Shown here: piece by piece, positions 26,597-36,180 of the stretch
Layout of the letters: the number at the start of each line of letters is the position of its first letter
Numbering within the stretch: position 1 is the first letter of the stretch
From: Pandoraea commovens
GTDB lineage: Bacteria; Pseudomonadota; Gammaproteobacteria; Burkholderiales; Burkholderiaceae
Assembly (NCBI RefSeq): GCF_902459615.1
Contig: NZ_CABPSA010000001.1
Span: 992,001 to 1,056,000 of the forward strand
Direction: 5' to 3'
DNA: 64,000 nt
Position numbers and translations under genes: made by a program
The notes under the pieces: model-generated
Database searches by the model: none
The model's input: only the letters and a program-made list of their open reading frames with translations
What the model was told of the DNA's origin: nothing

Positions 26597-28753
26597 TTAC
26601 TGGGCGTCGCCTTCGCGCTTGACCAGCAGTGCACCGCCTTGCTTCTCTTCTTCGGTCAGTGCCTTGTGCGACAGACGCAGACGACCCTTGTCGTCTTGCT
26701 GGATCACCTTCACGCGCACGGCCTGACCTTCCTTGACGTACTCGTTGATGTCCTTGATGCGCTCGTTGGCAATTTCCGAGATGTGCAGCAGACCGTCCTT
26801 ACCCGGCAGCACCGAGACGATGGCGCCGAACTCAAGCAGCTTGAGCACGGTACCGTCGTAGACCTGGCCGACCTCGACTTCCACCGTGATCAGCTCGATA
26901 CGACGCTTCGCTTCGGCAATGCCTTCGGCGCTCGGGCTGGCGATGGTCACCACGCCGTCGTCCGAGATGTCGATGCTCGTGCCGGTCTCTTCCGTCAGCG
27001 CGCGGATCACCGAACCACCCTTACCGATCACGTCACGGATCTTTTCCGGATTGATCTTGATGGTGACCATGCGCGGTGCGAATTCCGACAGCTCCGTACG
27101 CACGCCCGACTGGGCTTCCGTCATCTTGCCGAGGATATGCAGACGGCCTTCCTTGGCTTGCGCCAGCGCGACCTGCATGATTTCCTTCGTGATGCCCTGG
27201 ATCTTGATGTCCATCTGCAGTGCGGTCACGCCATTCGACGTACCAGCCACCTTGAAGTCCATGTCACCCAGGTGATCTTCGTCGCCGAGGATGTCGGTCA
27301 GCACGGCAAACTTGTTGCCTTCGAGGATCAGGCCCATGGCGATACCGGCGACCGGCGAGGTCATCGGCACACCGGCGTCCATCATGGCGAGGCTACCGCC
27401 GCAGACCGATGCCATCGACGACGAACCGTTCGACTCGGTGATTTCCGACACGACACGCACGGTGTAACCGAAATCGTCGGCACCCGGCAGGCACGCGACC
27501 AGCGCGCGCTTGGCCAGACGGCCGTGACCGATTTCGCGACGCTTGGGCGAACCCACGCGACCCGTTTCGCCCGTCGAGAACGGCGGGAAGTTGTAGTGCA
27601 GCATGAAGCGATCGCGGTACTCGCCTTGCAGCGCGTCGATGATCTGCTCATCGCTCTTGGTGCCCAGCGTGGCCACCACGAGTGCCTGCGTTTCGCCACG
27701 CGTGAACAGCGCCGAACCGTGGGCACGCGGCAGCACGCCAGTGCGGATCGAGATCGGACGCACGGTGCGCGTGTCGCGGCCGTCGATACGCGGCTCACCA
27801 GCCAGGATCTGGCTACGGACGATCTTGGCTTCCAGATCGAACAGGATGTTGCCGACTTCGATGTCGTCCGGTGCCGCTTCGCCCTTGGCAGCCGCAGCTT
27901 CGCCCAGCTTGGCGATCACGTCGGTGCTCACAGCGCGCAGTTGTTGCGTACGCGCTTGCTTTTCACGCGTCTGGTAAGCCGCGCGCAGTTGGCCTTCGGC
28001 CAGCTCGCCCACTTGCGAGATCAGTGCGTCGTTCTTGGCAGCCGGGGCCCATTCCCACTCGGCCTTGCCACCGTCGCGCACGAGTTCGTGAATCGCGTTG
28101 ATGGCCGTTTGCATTTGCTCGTGACCGAACACGACTGCGCCCAGCATCACGTCTTCCGGCAGCTCTTGTGCTTCCGATTCCACCATCAGCACAGCTTGTT
28201 CCGTACCGGCGACGACCAGGTCGAGCTTCGACTTGGCGATCTGCTCACGCGACGGGTTGAGCACGTACTGGCTGTCGACGTAGGCAACGCGTGCGGCACC
28301 GACCGGGCCGTTGAACGGCAGACCCGAGATGGCCAGCGCGGCCGAAGCACCGATCAGGGCCGGGATGTCGGCCGGCACTTCCGGGTTCAGCGAGACGACC
28401 TGCACCACCACCTGGACTTCGTTGTAGAAGCCTTCCGGGAACAGCGGGCGGATCGGACGGTCGATCAGGCGCGACGTCAGCGTTTCGTTTTCCGACGGAC
28501 GGCCTTCACGCTTGAAGAAGCCACCCGGGATCTTGCCGGCGGCGTAAGTCTTTTCAAGGTAGTCAACCGTCAGCGGGAAGAAATCCTGGCCAGCCTTGGC
28601 CTTCTTCGCGCCCACGACCGTGGCGAGCACGACGGTATCGTCCATGTCGACGAGCACAGCACCGGATGCCTGGCGAGCGATCTCACCGGTTTCCATGCGA
28701 ACCGTGTTTTGTCCCCATTGGAAAGACTTGACGACTTTATTGAACATTTGCAC
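26597..28753 (-). CDS. pnp: Polyribonucleotide nucleotidyltransferase (PNPase)
   Basis: 718 aa. Phosphorolytic 3'-5' exoribonuclease of mRNA decay and the degradosome (EC 2.7.7.8). Two RNase PH domains (about 1–230 and 310–545; [15 protein letters not shown] in the first, [23 protein letters not shown] in the second), then a KH domain (near 550–615, [16 protein letters not shown]) and an S1 domain (near 620–690, [18 protein letters not shown]). AGGAG lies five bases before the ATG. It follows rpsO on the same strand, and its leader holds a long stem-loop like the RNase III site that controls pnp elsewhere. Confidence 0.98.
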   Translation of the reverse strand: MQMFNKVVKSFQWGQNTVRMETGEIARQASGAVLVDMDDTVVLATVVGAKKAKAGQDFFPLTVDYLEKTYAAGKIPGGFFKREGRPSENETLTSRLIDRPIRPLFPEGFYNEVQVVVQVVSLNPEVPADIPALIGASAALAISGLPFNGPVGAARVAYVDSQYVLNPSREQIAKSKLDLVVAGTEQAVLMVESEAQELPEDVMLGAVVFGHEQMQTAINAIHELVRDGGKAEWEWAPAAKNDALISQVGELAEGQLRAAYQTREKQARTQQLRAVSTDVIAKLGEAAAAKGEAAPDDIEVGNILFDLEAKIVRSQILAGEPRIDGRDTRTVRPISIRTGVLPRAHGSALFTRGETQALVVATLGTKSDEQIIDALQGEYRDRFMLHYNFPPFSTGETGRVGSPKRREIGHGRLAKRALVACLPGADDFGYTVRVVSEITESNGSSSMASVCGGSLAMMDAGVPMTSPVAGIAMGLILEGNKFAVLTDILGDEDHLGDMDFKVAGTSNGVTALQMDIKIQGITKEIMQVALAQAKEGRLHILGKMTEAQSGVRTELSEFAPRMVTIKINPEKIRDVIGKGGSVIRALTEETGTSIDISDDGVVTIASPSAEGIAEAKRRIELITVEVEVGQVYDGTVLKLLEFGAIVSVLPGKDGLLHISEIANERIKDINEYVKEGQAVRVKVIQQDDKGRLRLSHKALTEEEKQGGALLVKREGDAQ

Positions 28754-28835
28754 TCCTATATCGAATCGCGCGAATGCAGCAGCGGCGCGATATCGCTGCC
28801 GGGGTGATCCCGACGCCTTACAGGGGGGAGTGTTA

Positions 28836-28901
28836 TGCCATTCCAGCGTAGCCCGCTGCGAAAATCCGCCAGCGCGCCTCTGAGACGACCCTGGAATGAC
28901 A
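28836..28901 (-). promoter_or_regulatory. pnp leader stem-loop
   Basis: On the minus strand TGTCATTCCAG and CTGGAATGGCA pair over 11 positions (one G-U), closing a 66-base hairpin about 80 bases upstream of the pnp start. In E. coli the pnp leader forms an RNase III-cut stem used for PNPase autoregulation; this one is in the right place for the same job. Confidence 0.6.
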
Positions 28902-29026
28902 CAAGCCCTGCTTGCCGACGAGGCCCCGTAAATCGGTAACGGAGACCGGAAACCCGGCGCAACCGCCGGGCTGATCGTCCCGAAAGGCGCTCTCAGCGCA
29001 TCGATCGGGTACCGCCCAAAAACAAA

Positions 29027-29056
29027 ATGCCTGCATCAGCACGCTGATACAGGCAT
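29027..29056 (-). terminator. Hairpin terminator or attenuator after rpsO
   Basis: ATGCCTG-C-ATCAG / CTGAT-A-CAGGCAT stem with one mismatch and a 4-base loop; on the minus strand followed by TTTTGTTTTT. It lies between rpsO and pnp and may let some polymerases through. Confidence 0.75.
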
Positions 29057-29076
29057 CTCGTCGTAATCGTAATCGC

Positions 29077-29346
29077 TTACTTACGCAGGCCCAGCTTCTC
29101 GATCAGGGCGCGGTAGCGGTCTGCATCCTTGCCCTTGAGGTAGTCGAGCAGCTTACGACGACGGCTCACCATGCGCAGCAAACCGCGGCGGCTGTGGTGA
29201 TCCTTCATGTGTGCCTTGAAGTGCGGGGTCAGTTCGTTGATGCGCGTGGTCAGCAGCGCAACCTGAACTTCGGGGGAGCCGGTGTCATTGGCGGCGCGGG
29301 CGAATTGCGCCACGACGTCCGACTTCTTGATATCTGCGTTCGACAT
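29077..29346 (-). CDS. rpsO: 30S ribosomal protein S15
   Basis: 89 aa. Binds the central domain of 16S rRNA early in 30S assembly. The sequence shows the family pattern [30 protein letters not shown] and [13 protein letters not shown]. The start at [11 protein letters not shown] follows GGAAAG; an upstream in-frame start at 29433 adds non-conserved residues. Order rpsO–pnp is conserved in proteobacteria. Confidence 0.98.
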   Translation of the reverse strand: MSNADIKKSDVVAQFARAANDTGSPEVQVALLTTRINELTPHFKAHMKDHHSRRGLLRMVSRRRKLLDYLKGKDADRYRALIEKLGLRK

Positions 29347-29633
29347 TTTCTTTCCTTTGGATATACACGCGGTCACGGAAGAATGGCCGTGCCGTGAACT
29401 TACAAAAACATGTACGTTGCCGTACATAAACAAAACTGCAAGTGCGCGATTATACGGGAACCGGCATCACGACGCCACTTTTTTCCGCGCTTTGCCGCAA
29501 CAGGCGGGCCTGCAAGCCCCCTCGAACCGCTCAAAACGCCAATTTCGGACGAATAATCCGGAGAAATTCGTCAAATTATCTAAAAAATCACGACCAATCG
29601 ACCTTCCCAGCCGCCGTCAAGGCCGACCGTCGG

Positions 29634-30908
29634 TCAGCGCTGACGCGCCATCCGGCACGTGCTCGGCAGCGCCACCTTGTTCATCGGCAGCTCCATGACA
29701 GTCCGGAATCCGTAGCCCGAGCCCTCGTTATCGAACTTCACGCCCGGCTCGCCCGCGCGACGCATTACGGAGACGTACAGCGGCTCGATCATCTGATGGT
29801 CGTTCGCCCGCATCCATGCATCGGCCGGTGCCTCACGCACGCGACGGTTTTCGAGCGCGCGCGCAACCGTCGTCACATCCGTAGTCCCCGCCTGTTCGAG
29901 CGCCGCGGCAATCATGTCGACCATCACGCTCATGCGCAGCAGTGGGTAGTCGTCGCGCGCCTCCGGATAGCGCGCGCGGAACGCCTTGTAGTACGCGTCC
30001 GACGCCTCACCCCCGACATTCGGATGCCACTCGGCCACCGCATACACGCGTCCGACACCGGCATCGCCCAGCGCCGCCGGGGCACCGAGCGCGTTGCCGT
30101 AGAACGTGTAGAACTTGAGCTCCATGCCCTGCTCTCGCGCAGCCTTGACGAGCAGCGTCAGATCGTTACCCCAACTGCCCGTGACCACGGTATCGGCGCC
30201 GGCCGCGCGGATACGCGCCAGATACGGCGTGAAGTCCTTCACACGACCCACTGGGCTGAACTGTTCGCCCACGATCTGTACGTCGGGACGCTTGGCGCCG
30301 ATCATCTGGCGAGCCAGTGTGGCGACCTGACGTCCGAAGCTGTAATCCTGATTGAGCAGATAGACCTTCTGAATGCTGTCGTCTTGCTTGATGGCTTCGG
30401 TAAGCGCCTGCATGCGCATCGCGGCGTTGGCGTCGAACGCGAAATGCCAGAAGCTGCACTGCTCGTTGGTCAGTGCCGTATCGACGGCGGAGTAGTTGAA
30501 GAACAGCATGCGCTGGCCCGGCTCACGCGCATTGCGCTTGTTGATGGCGTCGATCAGTGCCGACGCCACCGCCGAACTGTTGCCTTGCAGGACAAACGGG
30601 ATACCGAGATCCCCTGCCGCCTTGAGTTGCACGAGACTGTCTTCAACTGCGCCCTTGCTGTCGAACACTGTCAGTTCAAGCGGATGTGCGCCGTCGCGCA
30701 ACTTCACACCGCCACGCGCGTTCACGCGATCGATCGCGAAACGCAGATTTCGCTCGACCATCGCCCCCGCATTGCCGAAAGGCCCGCTCATTCCCTCGAT
30801 GAGGGCGAGCCGAATCGGCGGCGCAGCATCGGCCACGCCGGTGGCGGCCAGCAGGCCCAAAGTGCACAGCACCGCGCAAACACGCGCCCGCAATACGTGA
30901 GATTTCAT
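29634..30908 (-). CDS. Branched-chain amino acid-type ABC transporter substrate-binding protein
   Basis: 424 aa with a signal peptide (hydrophobic region near 8–25, cleavage around ADAAP). The rest is a type I periplasmic binding protein of the LivJ/amide family (Peripla_BP_6): IEGMSGPFGNAGAMVERNLRFAI near the N-terminus and a second lobe with a VYLLNQDYSFGRQ hinge segment. The ligand could be amino acids, amides or aromatic acids. I start at MKSHVLRARV because GAGG precedes it; 87 upstream residues in frame look non-coding. No livHMGF genes are next to it. Confidence 0.87.
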   Translation of the reverse strand: MKSHVLRARVCAVLCTLGLLAATGVADAAPPIRLALIEGMSGPFGNAGAMVERNLRFAIDRVNARGGVKLRDGAHPLELTVFDSKGAVEDSLVQLKAAGDLGIPFVLQGNSSAVASALIDAINKRNAREPGQRMLFFNYSAVDTALTNEQCSFWHFAFDANAAMRMQALTEAIKQDDSIQKVYLLNQDYSFGRQVATLARQMIGAKRPDVQIVGEQFSPVGRVKDFTPYLARIRAAGADTVVTGSWGNDLTLLVKAAREQGMELKFYTFYGNALGAPAALGDAGVGRVYAVAEWHPNVGGEASDAYYKAFRARYPEARDDYPLLRMSVMVDMIAAALEQAGTTDVTTVARALENRRVREAPADAWMRANDHQMIEPLYVSVMRRAGEPGVKFDNEGSGYGFRTVMELPMNKVALPSTCRMARQR

Positions 30909-31062
30909 CGAGGCCTCTAGAACTGTCCCGGCGCGAATCATAACTGCCGCCACCCGCCCGGGCAAGCCAAGGCACCCCACGATGGGGAACGGTGGCGGTA
31001 TGCTATCAGCAAGCCACCATCGCCCATATTTTGGGCAAATCCCCACCCCCATGAGGCCAACC

Positions 31063-31611
31063 ATGACGTATCGTTTCCCCGTGATTATCGACACCGATAC
31101 TGCGTCGACTCGAGCCATCCGCTGGGCCGCTGCTGGCGTGCTCGCGTTGTCGTTGACGGCCTGTATCACGCCGTCGTGGCAACAATTGCCGGCCTCGGCG
31201 TCTCAGGCGGAAGTGCAGGCGCAATTGGGCAAGCCCAAAGAGGTCTATCCGCTCGCGCCCGGCGTCACACGCTGGCTCTATCCGACGAAGCCGTTCGGCG
31301 AGGAAACGATTGCCGCCGACTTCGATGCTCAGGGTCGGCTGCTGCATGTCGCGCAGGTGCTGTCGACGCAGGAGTTCAACAAGGTCGAAATCGACAAATG
31401 GACCAAGACGGATGTGCTGCATCACTTTGGCGAGCCTGTCGAGACTTCGGCTTTCCCGCTGATGAAGCGCGAAGTCTGGACGTATCGCTTCAAGCAGGAC
31501 GACGTGTGGTTCTCGATGATGAACTTCTATTTCGACGCCGACGGCATCGTCAAGACCACCCAAATCAGCCCGGATCCGCTGCACGAGAAACGGGATAACA
31601 ATCTGTTCTAA
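31063..31611 (+). CDS. Putative lipoprotein with BamE/OmlA-like domain
   Basis: 182 aa. A hydrophobic stretch ending in LSLTAC with Cys34 looks like a lipobox, so the mature protein would be lipid-anchored in the envelope. The rest (SQAEVQAQLGKPKEVY, then VLHHFGEPVETSAF and EVWTYRF) has two repeats of the short helix-turn pattern of the SmpA/OmlA/BamE fold. TGAGG six bases before the ATG sets the start. The sigma factor gene begins just after the stop, so the three genes form one unit. Confidence 0.75.
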   Translation: MTYRFPVIIDTDTASTRAIRWAAAGVLALSLTACITPSWQQLPASASQAEVQAQLGKPKEVYPLAPGVTRWLYPTKPFGEETIAADFDAQGRLLHVAQVLSTQEFNKVEIDKWTKTDVLHHFGEPVETSAFPLMKREVWTYRFKQDDVWFSMMNFYFDADGIVKTTQISPDPLHEKRDNNLF

Positions 31612-31627
31612 GTCAGGAGGGCGCCCT

Positions 31628-32221
31628 ATTCCCGCGAATTCGTATCTGGACCACGCGTATCTCGCGGAACTGCGTCGCGACCTGCTGCGCTTTGCCAGGT
31701 TGCAATTGTGCGACGAACATCTGGCAGAAGATGCTGTTCAGGAAGCGCTGACGGCGGCTTGCTCGCCATCGAGCGAATTCTCCGGGCGCTCCCAACACAA
31801 GACGTGGGTCTTCGCGATTCTGCGCAACAAGCTGATCGATACCATGCGAGCGCGACGCCGCATGATCAACGCCTCGTCTCTCGAGGGCGACGCCGATGAG
31901 AACTCCGTGTTCGATCGCGAGCTTTTCGACGAGCGCGGCCATTGGAACGATCATGCGCGCCCACGCGCCTGGCCTCGCCCCGAGACACTCGTCGCCCAGC
32001 AACAGTTCTGGGCATTGTTCGACGGGTGCCTGAACACCCTGCCCGAATCCACGGGTCGCGTGTTTTCCATGCGCGAATTACTCGACATGGACATCGCCGA
32101 AATCTGCCGGGAACTTGACCTCGATGCCAATCATTGCAGCGTATTGCTATACCGCGCGCGCACTCGCTTGCGCACTTGCCTTTCGGCCAAAGGACTGGAA
32201 GCCAACGATGCCCTTGGGTAA
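31628..32221 (+). CDS. RNA polymerase sigma factor (ECF-like), apparent ATT start
   Basis: About 197 aa. Region 2 (YLAELRRDLLRFARLQL… AEDAVQEAL, KTWVFAILRNKLID) and region 4 (FSMRELLDMDIAEICRELDLD, LLYRARTRLRTCL) are clear. Region 2 starts upstream of the first in-frame TTG (31700), and no ATG, GTG or TTG lies in frame before it. AGGAGG at 31615–31620 is seven bases before ATT at 31628, which would give IPANSYLDHAYLAEL. Start from ATT is the best reading, though an undetected base error is possible. Followed by an overlapping small zinc-finger gene, likely its anti-sigma factor. Confidence 0.85.
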   Translation: MPANSYLDHAYLAELRRDLLRFARLQLCDEHLAEDAVQEALTAACSPSSEFSGRSQHKTWVFAILRNKLIDTMRARRRMINASSLEGDADENSVFDRELFDERGHWNDHARPRAWPRPETLVAQQQFWALFDGCLNTLPESTGRVFSMRELLDMDIAEICRELDLDANHCSVLLYRARTRLRTCLSAKGLEANDALG

Positions 32222-32417
32222 CTGCGCCAATGTCACACGTTCGCTCTCCGACAAGCTCGACCGGCCGTTGACCGCGCTTGAGAGCGCTCATGTGCATGCG
32301 CATCTGCTGATGTGCGCGGGGTGCCGCGCGTACGCAGCGCAAATCACTACGCTGCGCGCCATATCGCGCCGCGTCGCCGGTTATGCCGATGTCGCTGCAA
32401 CGTCGCTTGATAATTGA
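32208..32417 (+). CDS. Small zinc-finger protein, probable anti-sigma factor
   Basis: 69 aa. His32, Cys36 and Cys39 (HLLMCAGC) form the HX3CX2C motif of zinc-binding anti-sigma factors (zf-HC2/ZAS). It lacks a membrane helix and would act in the cytoplasm, perhaps releasing the sigma factor on redox change. Its start overlaps the end of the sigma gene by 14 bases, which fits co-translation of a sigma/anti-sigma pair. Confidence 0.75.
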   Translation: MPLGNCANVTRSLSDKLDRPLTALESAHVHAHLLMCAGCRAYAAQITTLRAISRRVAGYADVAATSLDN

Positions 32418-32547
32418 CGATCAGTAGAAATTTTTTCGTCACCCTGTCATATCCGGCGTCCCCCGACGACTAAACGGTGCGATCGACAGCCAATGTGCTG
32501 CGCGATTGAACTTTTCCACCCACGCTTATCGTTTGGAGATAGCTACC

Positions 32548-32904
32548 ATGAAGACGTCCATTCTCTCGGCTGCCGCGCTTGCCATCCTCAGCGTTTCGAC
32601 CGTCGCCCTTGCCGCCCCGCAGAGCGGGCTGACGCGCGAACACGTCGTCGCCGAACTCAAGGCACTGCAAGGGGTCGGCTATCACGGCGGCACCGACCAT
32701 ACCCGATATCCTGCCAACCTTCTGGCAGCAAAGGCGGAACTGGCAAAGCGCGAACCGGCACCCACGCAAACCGCAACTGGCGTTGCCACTGGCGACGCCA
32801 TGCCAGCACCGGCCTCGGGCATGAAATCGGGTATGAAATCCGGAATGAAGCGCGCAGCCTATGGTGACGCATCGCTGCACGAGCGCATCTATCGCGGTCA
32901 GTAA
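32548..32904 (+). CDS. DUF4148 exported protein
   Basis: 118 aa with a signal peptide (cleavage after VALAA) and then SGLTREHVVAELKALQGVGY, the mark of DUF4148, a family of small secreted or periplasmic proteins common in Burkholderiaceae. Near the C-terminus GMKS is repeated (GMKSGMKSGMK). GGAGATAGCTACC precedes the ATG. Function is unknown. It lies just after the sigma/anti-sigma pair and could be a target of that sigma factor. Confidence 0.8.
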   Translation: MKTSILSAAALAILSVSTVALAAPQSGLTREHVVAELKALQGVGYHGGTDHTRYPANLLAAKAELAKREPAPTQTATGVATGDAMPAPASGMKSGMKSGMKRAAYGDASLHERIYRGQ

Positions 32905-33002
32905 GTCATCGATCAGAAGTCACTCGCCGCCGAGTCGGCGGCGAGCGGAGGATACCTCTGCGGACTCCCCGGAAGACGGGACTAATTTCGGAGTCGCCCC
33001 CC

Positions 33003-33482
33003 ATGCATTACTCTCAGATGAAATGCCCTGCTGCGGCTCGGCTGGAGCGTCTCGCATACCACTTCGCGCTTTACAGCGTCGTCGGCATCTTCATCGGCTA
33101 CGGCATCCATAAGTTCACCGAACGCGAAGCGGCCGCCATTTTCCCGCTGGTCAGCCAACATCCGCTGCTGGGTTGGCTCTACCTGGGTCTGAGCGCACAG
33201 ACGGTGTCCAACCTCGTCGGCTGCTTCGAACTCGCCTCGGCGCTGGCCATGGCGCACGCGGGTAACCTGCGTGTGCGTCTGGCAGGCAGTCTGGGCGTGG
33301 CGCTCACCCTGATCGTGACCGTCTCGTTCCTTGCGACGACACCGGACATCCGCGGCGGCACCTTCGGTTTTCTGATCAAGGATCTGACGCTGCTGGGTGT
33401 CGCCCTGCTGGTCGCGGCACGCACATTCGCGCAGGGCCGCGAGCAGAACGTCTACAGCCAGTATCATTCGGCGCTCAGATAG
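33003..33482 (+). CDS. DUF417 (YkgB/RclC-like) membrane protein
   Basis: 159 aa with four hydrophobic helices (about 22–42, 55–75, 92–112, 124–142). It fits DUF417, whose E. coli member RclC belongs to the reactive chlorine resistance genes. GIHKFTEREAAAIFPLVSQHP and FLATTPDIRGGTFGFLIKD are the conserved loops. GGAG lies eight bases before the ATG. Role here is unproven; position behind the sigma/anti-sigma and DUF4148 genes hints at envelope or oxidative stress. Confidence 0.82.
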   Translation: MHYSQMKCPAAARLERLAYHFALYSVVGIFIGYGIHKFTEREAAAIFPLVSQHPLLGWLYLGLSAQTVSNLVGCFELASALAMAHAGNLRVRLAGSLGVALTLIVTVSFLATTPDIRGGTFGFLIKDLTLLGVALLVAARTFAQGREQNVYSQYHSALR

Positions 33483-33484
33483 CA

Positions 33485-33521
33485 AAAATGCCCGCCCCTG
33501 ACGTGCAGGGTGCGAGCATTT
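33485..33521. terminator. Bidirectional terminator between DUF417 gene and leuA
   Basis: AAAAATGC…GCATTTT outer arms and CCCTG/CAGGG inner arms form an imperfect stem with A and T runs on either side, between two convergent genes. Confidence 0.65.
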
Positions 33522-33593
33522 TCAGCGTCGGCGGCGAAGCAAACGCCCTCGGCCGATGGATCGATCGACCGGATCGACCGAGTCTACCGGCGA

Positions 33594-35138
33594 TTACGGT
33601 GTGAGTTGCGGATTCAGCTTCTCAGCCTTCGAGTACAACTTGTTGAGCGCCGACAGATAGGCCTTGGCCGATGCCGCAACGATGTCCGGGTCCGTACCGA
33701 CCCCGTTCACGATACGGCCCGCCTTCGACAGACGCACCGTGACTTCCCCTTGCGACTGCGTGCCGGTCGTGATGGCGTTGACCGAGTACAGCAGTTGCTC
33801 CGCACCGCTCTTCACCTGCGATTCGATGGCATTGAGCACGGCGTCGACCGGCCCGTTGCCGTCGGACTCGCCCACGAGCTCCTTACCCTGCGCGGTGAAC
33901 ACTACACGCGCGCTCGGACGCTCACCGGTCTCGGAGTGCTGCGCCATCGACACGAGGTAGAAGTGCTCGTTGCCTTCGGCCTGCGCTTCGTTCGAGACGA
34001 TCGCGAGAATGTCCTCGTCGAAGATTTCCGACTTCTGATCGGCGAGTTCCTTGAAGCGGGCGAACGCCGCATTCACGTCCTGCTCCGACTCCATCTCGAT
34101 GCCCAGTTCTTGCAGACGCTGCTTAAACGCGTTACGGCCCGAGAGCTTTCCCAGCACGATCTTGTTCGCCGTCCAGCCCACGTCTTCCGCGCGCATGATT
34201 TCGTACGTATCGCGCGCCTTGAGCACACCATCCTGGTGGATGCCCGACGCGTGCGCGAACGCATTGGCGCCCACGACGGCCTTGTTCGGCTGCACGTTGA
34301 AGCCGGTGATCTGCGAAACGAGCTTCGAGGCCGGCACGATCTGCGTCGTATCGATGCCGAGTTCCAGTCCGAAATAATCCTTGCGGGTCTTGAGCGCCAT
34401 CACGACTTCTTCGAGCGATGTATTGCCTGCACGCTCGCCCAAGCCGTTGATCGTGCACTCGATCTGACGCGCGCCGCCCAGTTGCACGCCCGCCAGCGAG
34501 TTCGCCACGGCCATGCCCAGGTCGTTGTGGCAGTGCACCGACCAGACCGCCTTGTCCGAGTTCGGCACGCGCTCACGCAACGTACGCACGAGCTGGCCGT
34601 AGAGTTCCGGTACGCCGTAGCCGACGGTGTCTGCCACGTTGATGGTCGTTGCCCCTTCGTTGATCACGGCTTCGAGCACGCGGCAAAGGAAGTCCAGATC
34701 CGAGCGGCTGCCGTCTTCCGGCGAGAACTCGATGTTGTCGGTGAACTGACGCGCATAACGCACGGCAAGCTTCGCCTGCTCGAACACCTGGTCCGGGCTC
34801 ATGCGCAGCTTCTTCTCCATGTGCAGCGGCGACGTGGCGATGAACGTGTGAATACGTGACGAATTCGCCCCCTTGAGCGCTTCGGCGGCCCGTGCGATAT
34901 CGCGGTCGTTAGCGCGTGCGAGCGAGCAGACCGTGCTGTCCTTCACGATGCCGGCGATCGCTCGAATCGCCTCGAAATCGCCGTTCGAGCTGGCCGCGAA
35001 ACCGGCTTCGATGACGTCCACGCGCAGTCGCTCCAGTTGACGGGCGATGCGGATCTTCTCGTCGCGGGTCATCGACGCGCCCGGCGACTGTTCACCGTCG
35101 CGCAAGGTCGTATCGAAAATGATCAGCTTGTCGGCCAT
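33594..35138 (-). CDS. leuA: 2-isopropylmalate synthase
   Basis: 514 aa. Condenses acetyl-CoA and 2-oxoisovalerate, the first step of leucine synthesis (EC 2.3.3.13). The HMGL-like barrel starts with [17 protein letters not shown] (metal and substrate residues) and contains [17 protein letters not shown]. The C-terminal third is the LeuA dimer domain that binds leucine for feedback control. CAGGAGC before the ATG supports the start. Same strand as the ilv and pss/psd genes upstream, but with a 360-base gap and a terminator before it. Confidence 0.97.
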   Translation of the reverse strand: MADKLIIFDTTLRDGEQSPGASMTRDEKIRIARQLERLRVDVIEAGFAASSNGDFEAIRAIAGIVKDSTVCSLARANDRDIARAAEALKGANSSRIHTFIATSPLHMEKKLRMSPDQVFEQAKLAVRYARQFTDNIEFSPEDGSRSDLDFLCRVLEAVINEGATTINVADTVGYGVPELYGQLVRTLRERVPNSDKAVWSVHCHNDLGMAVANSLAGVQLGGARQIECTINGLGERAGNTSLEEVVMALKTRKDYFGLELGIDTTQIVPASKLVSQITGFNVQPNKAVVGANAFAHASGIHQDGVLKARDTYEIMRAEDVGWTANKIVLGKLSGRNAFKQRLQELGIEMESEQDVNAAFARFKELADQKSEIFDEDILAIVSNEAQAEGNEHFYLVSMAQHSETGERPSARVVFTAQGKELVGESDGNGPVDAVLNAIESQVKSGAEQLLYSVNAITTGTQSQGEVTVRLSKAGRIVNGVGTDPDIVAASAKAYLSALNKLYSKAEKLNPQLTP

Positions 35139-35497
35139 GATTTGCTCCTGTGGGGATTTCGTAGGGTTCGGTATTTTTTGATATCAGTGCGCGGCGCGTG
35201 CAGGCATGGCCGGCCCGAAGGCGGAGAAACAGCATGGCATCAGTGGCACCGCAAGTGACGCCGTGTGCGACGCCAGAAGCGACGCCAAGCGGTGCGTGAG
35301 GAAGGCCCGGAGCCGGTCAGGCGCCTGAAATCATGAGCGCCAATATAGTCGCAAACGGGTGATTCCGCAACGCGGGCGGCAGGCGTAAAGCCCCGTACAC
35401 ACGGGCATTCGCGGCCATCGGACGGAGCGCTTGCCGCCTCCAGAAACGAAACAGCCCGGCACAAGGCCGGGCTGGCAATCACGGGACGAACGCCCGA
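35139..35497 (-). other. Intergenic region upstream of leuA
   Basis: 359 bases between the LysM gene and leuA. It contains the LysM gene terminator (35453–35473) and the leuA leader. I saw no leucine-rich leader peptide or paired attenuator hairpins. Confidence 0.5.
35453..35473 (-). terminator. Terminator of the BON/LysM gene
   Basis: AGCCCGGC / GCCGGGCT perfect 8-bp stem with a 5-base loop; on the minus strand followed by TGTTTC. Confidence 0.75.
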
Positions 35498-35986
35498 TCA
35501 GAGCGGCGGGATCCGCAGCACCTGCCCCGGATAAATCTTGTCCGGGCTGGAAAGCATCGGCTTGTTCGCTTCGAAGATGCCGTTGTACTTGTTGGCATCG
35601 CCATAAGCCGACTTGGAGATGGCCGACAACGTGTCGCCCGACTTCACTGTGTAGTACTTGGCTTCGGCCGACGCCGTCGAAACCGACATCTGGTCGTCCA
35701 CCGCAGCAACCCCCTTCACGTTGCCGCAGCACAGGAGGATCTTCTCCTTGGTCGCCTGATCGGCCGCGACGCCGTAAACCTTGACGGTTCGGGTTGCGCC
35801 GTCGAACTCGACGTCGAGGCCAGTCGCATCCAACCCTTGCGATTTGATGTAGTTTTCGATGGCTTCACCGGCGGTGCGGTTAGCCGCATCGGCATCGGGC
35901 CCCGGGGCGGGCGGAGGTGCGTCTGCCGCGTGTGCCTTACCGAAAAGCGCCTCACCGGCGTCCTTCACGAAATCGAGTATGCCCAT
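35498..35986 (-). CDS. BON and LysM domain protein (Kbp/YgaU-like)
   Basis: 162 aa. N-terminal MGILDFVKDAGEALFG is followed by a Pro/Ala linker, a BON domain (about 40–100) and a LysM domain (about 110–160, YYTVKSGDTLSAISKSAYGDANKY … IYPGQVLRIP). The order and length match E. coli Kbp, a cytoplasmic potassium-binding protein. There is no signal peptide. AAGGAGAAATC precedes the ATG. A hairpin terminator follows. Confidence 0.92.
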   Translation of the reverse strand: MGILDFVKDAGEALFGKAHAADAPPPAPGPDADAANRTAGEAIENYIKSQGLDATGLDVEFDGATRTVKVYGVAADQATKEKILLCCGNVKGVAAVDDQMSVSTASAEAKYYTVKSGDTLSAISKSAYGDANKYNGIFEANKPMLSSPDKIYPGQVLRIPPL

Positions 35987-36144
35987 GATTTCTCCTTCGT
36001 TACTTCGAACTATGGAAAACAGCGACGGGCCCTGCCAGATCAGCGGAAAACGGCCCGTGCCACAAGGGTACTTCGCCTACCAACGTCAAGATTAGCGCAT
36101 CCCAACGATGTCATACCTGACAACACTGACAGGTAGATATGACA

Positions 36145-36166
36145 AGGGGCGTACCGAGACGCCCCT
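36145..36166 (-). terminator. Hairpin after pssA
   Basis: AGGGGCGT / ACGCCCCT perfect 8-bp stem with a 6-base loop just beyond the pssA stop on the minus strand. The T run is weak. Confidence 0.6.
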
Positions 36167-36180
36167 GGTTTCCTACTCGG

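Noticed and set aside
26474-28807. 777-codon open frame on the plus strand opposite pnp
   Set aside because: It is the antisense shadow of pnp, caused by high GC at third positions; no ribosome site or domain.
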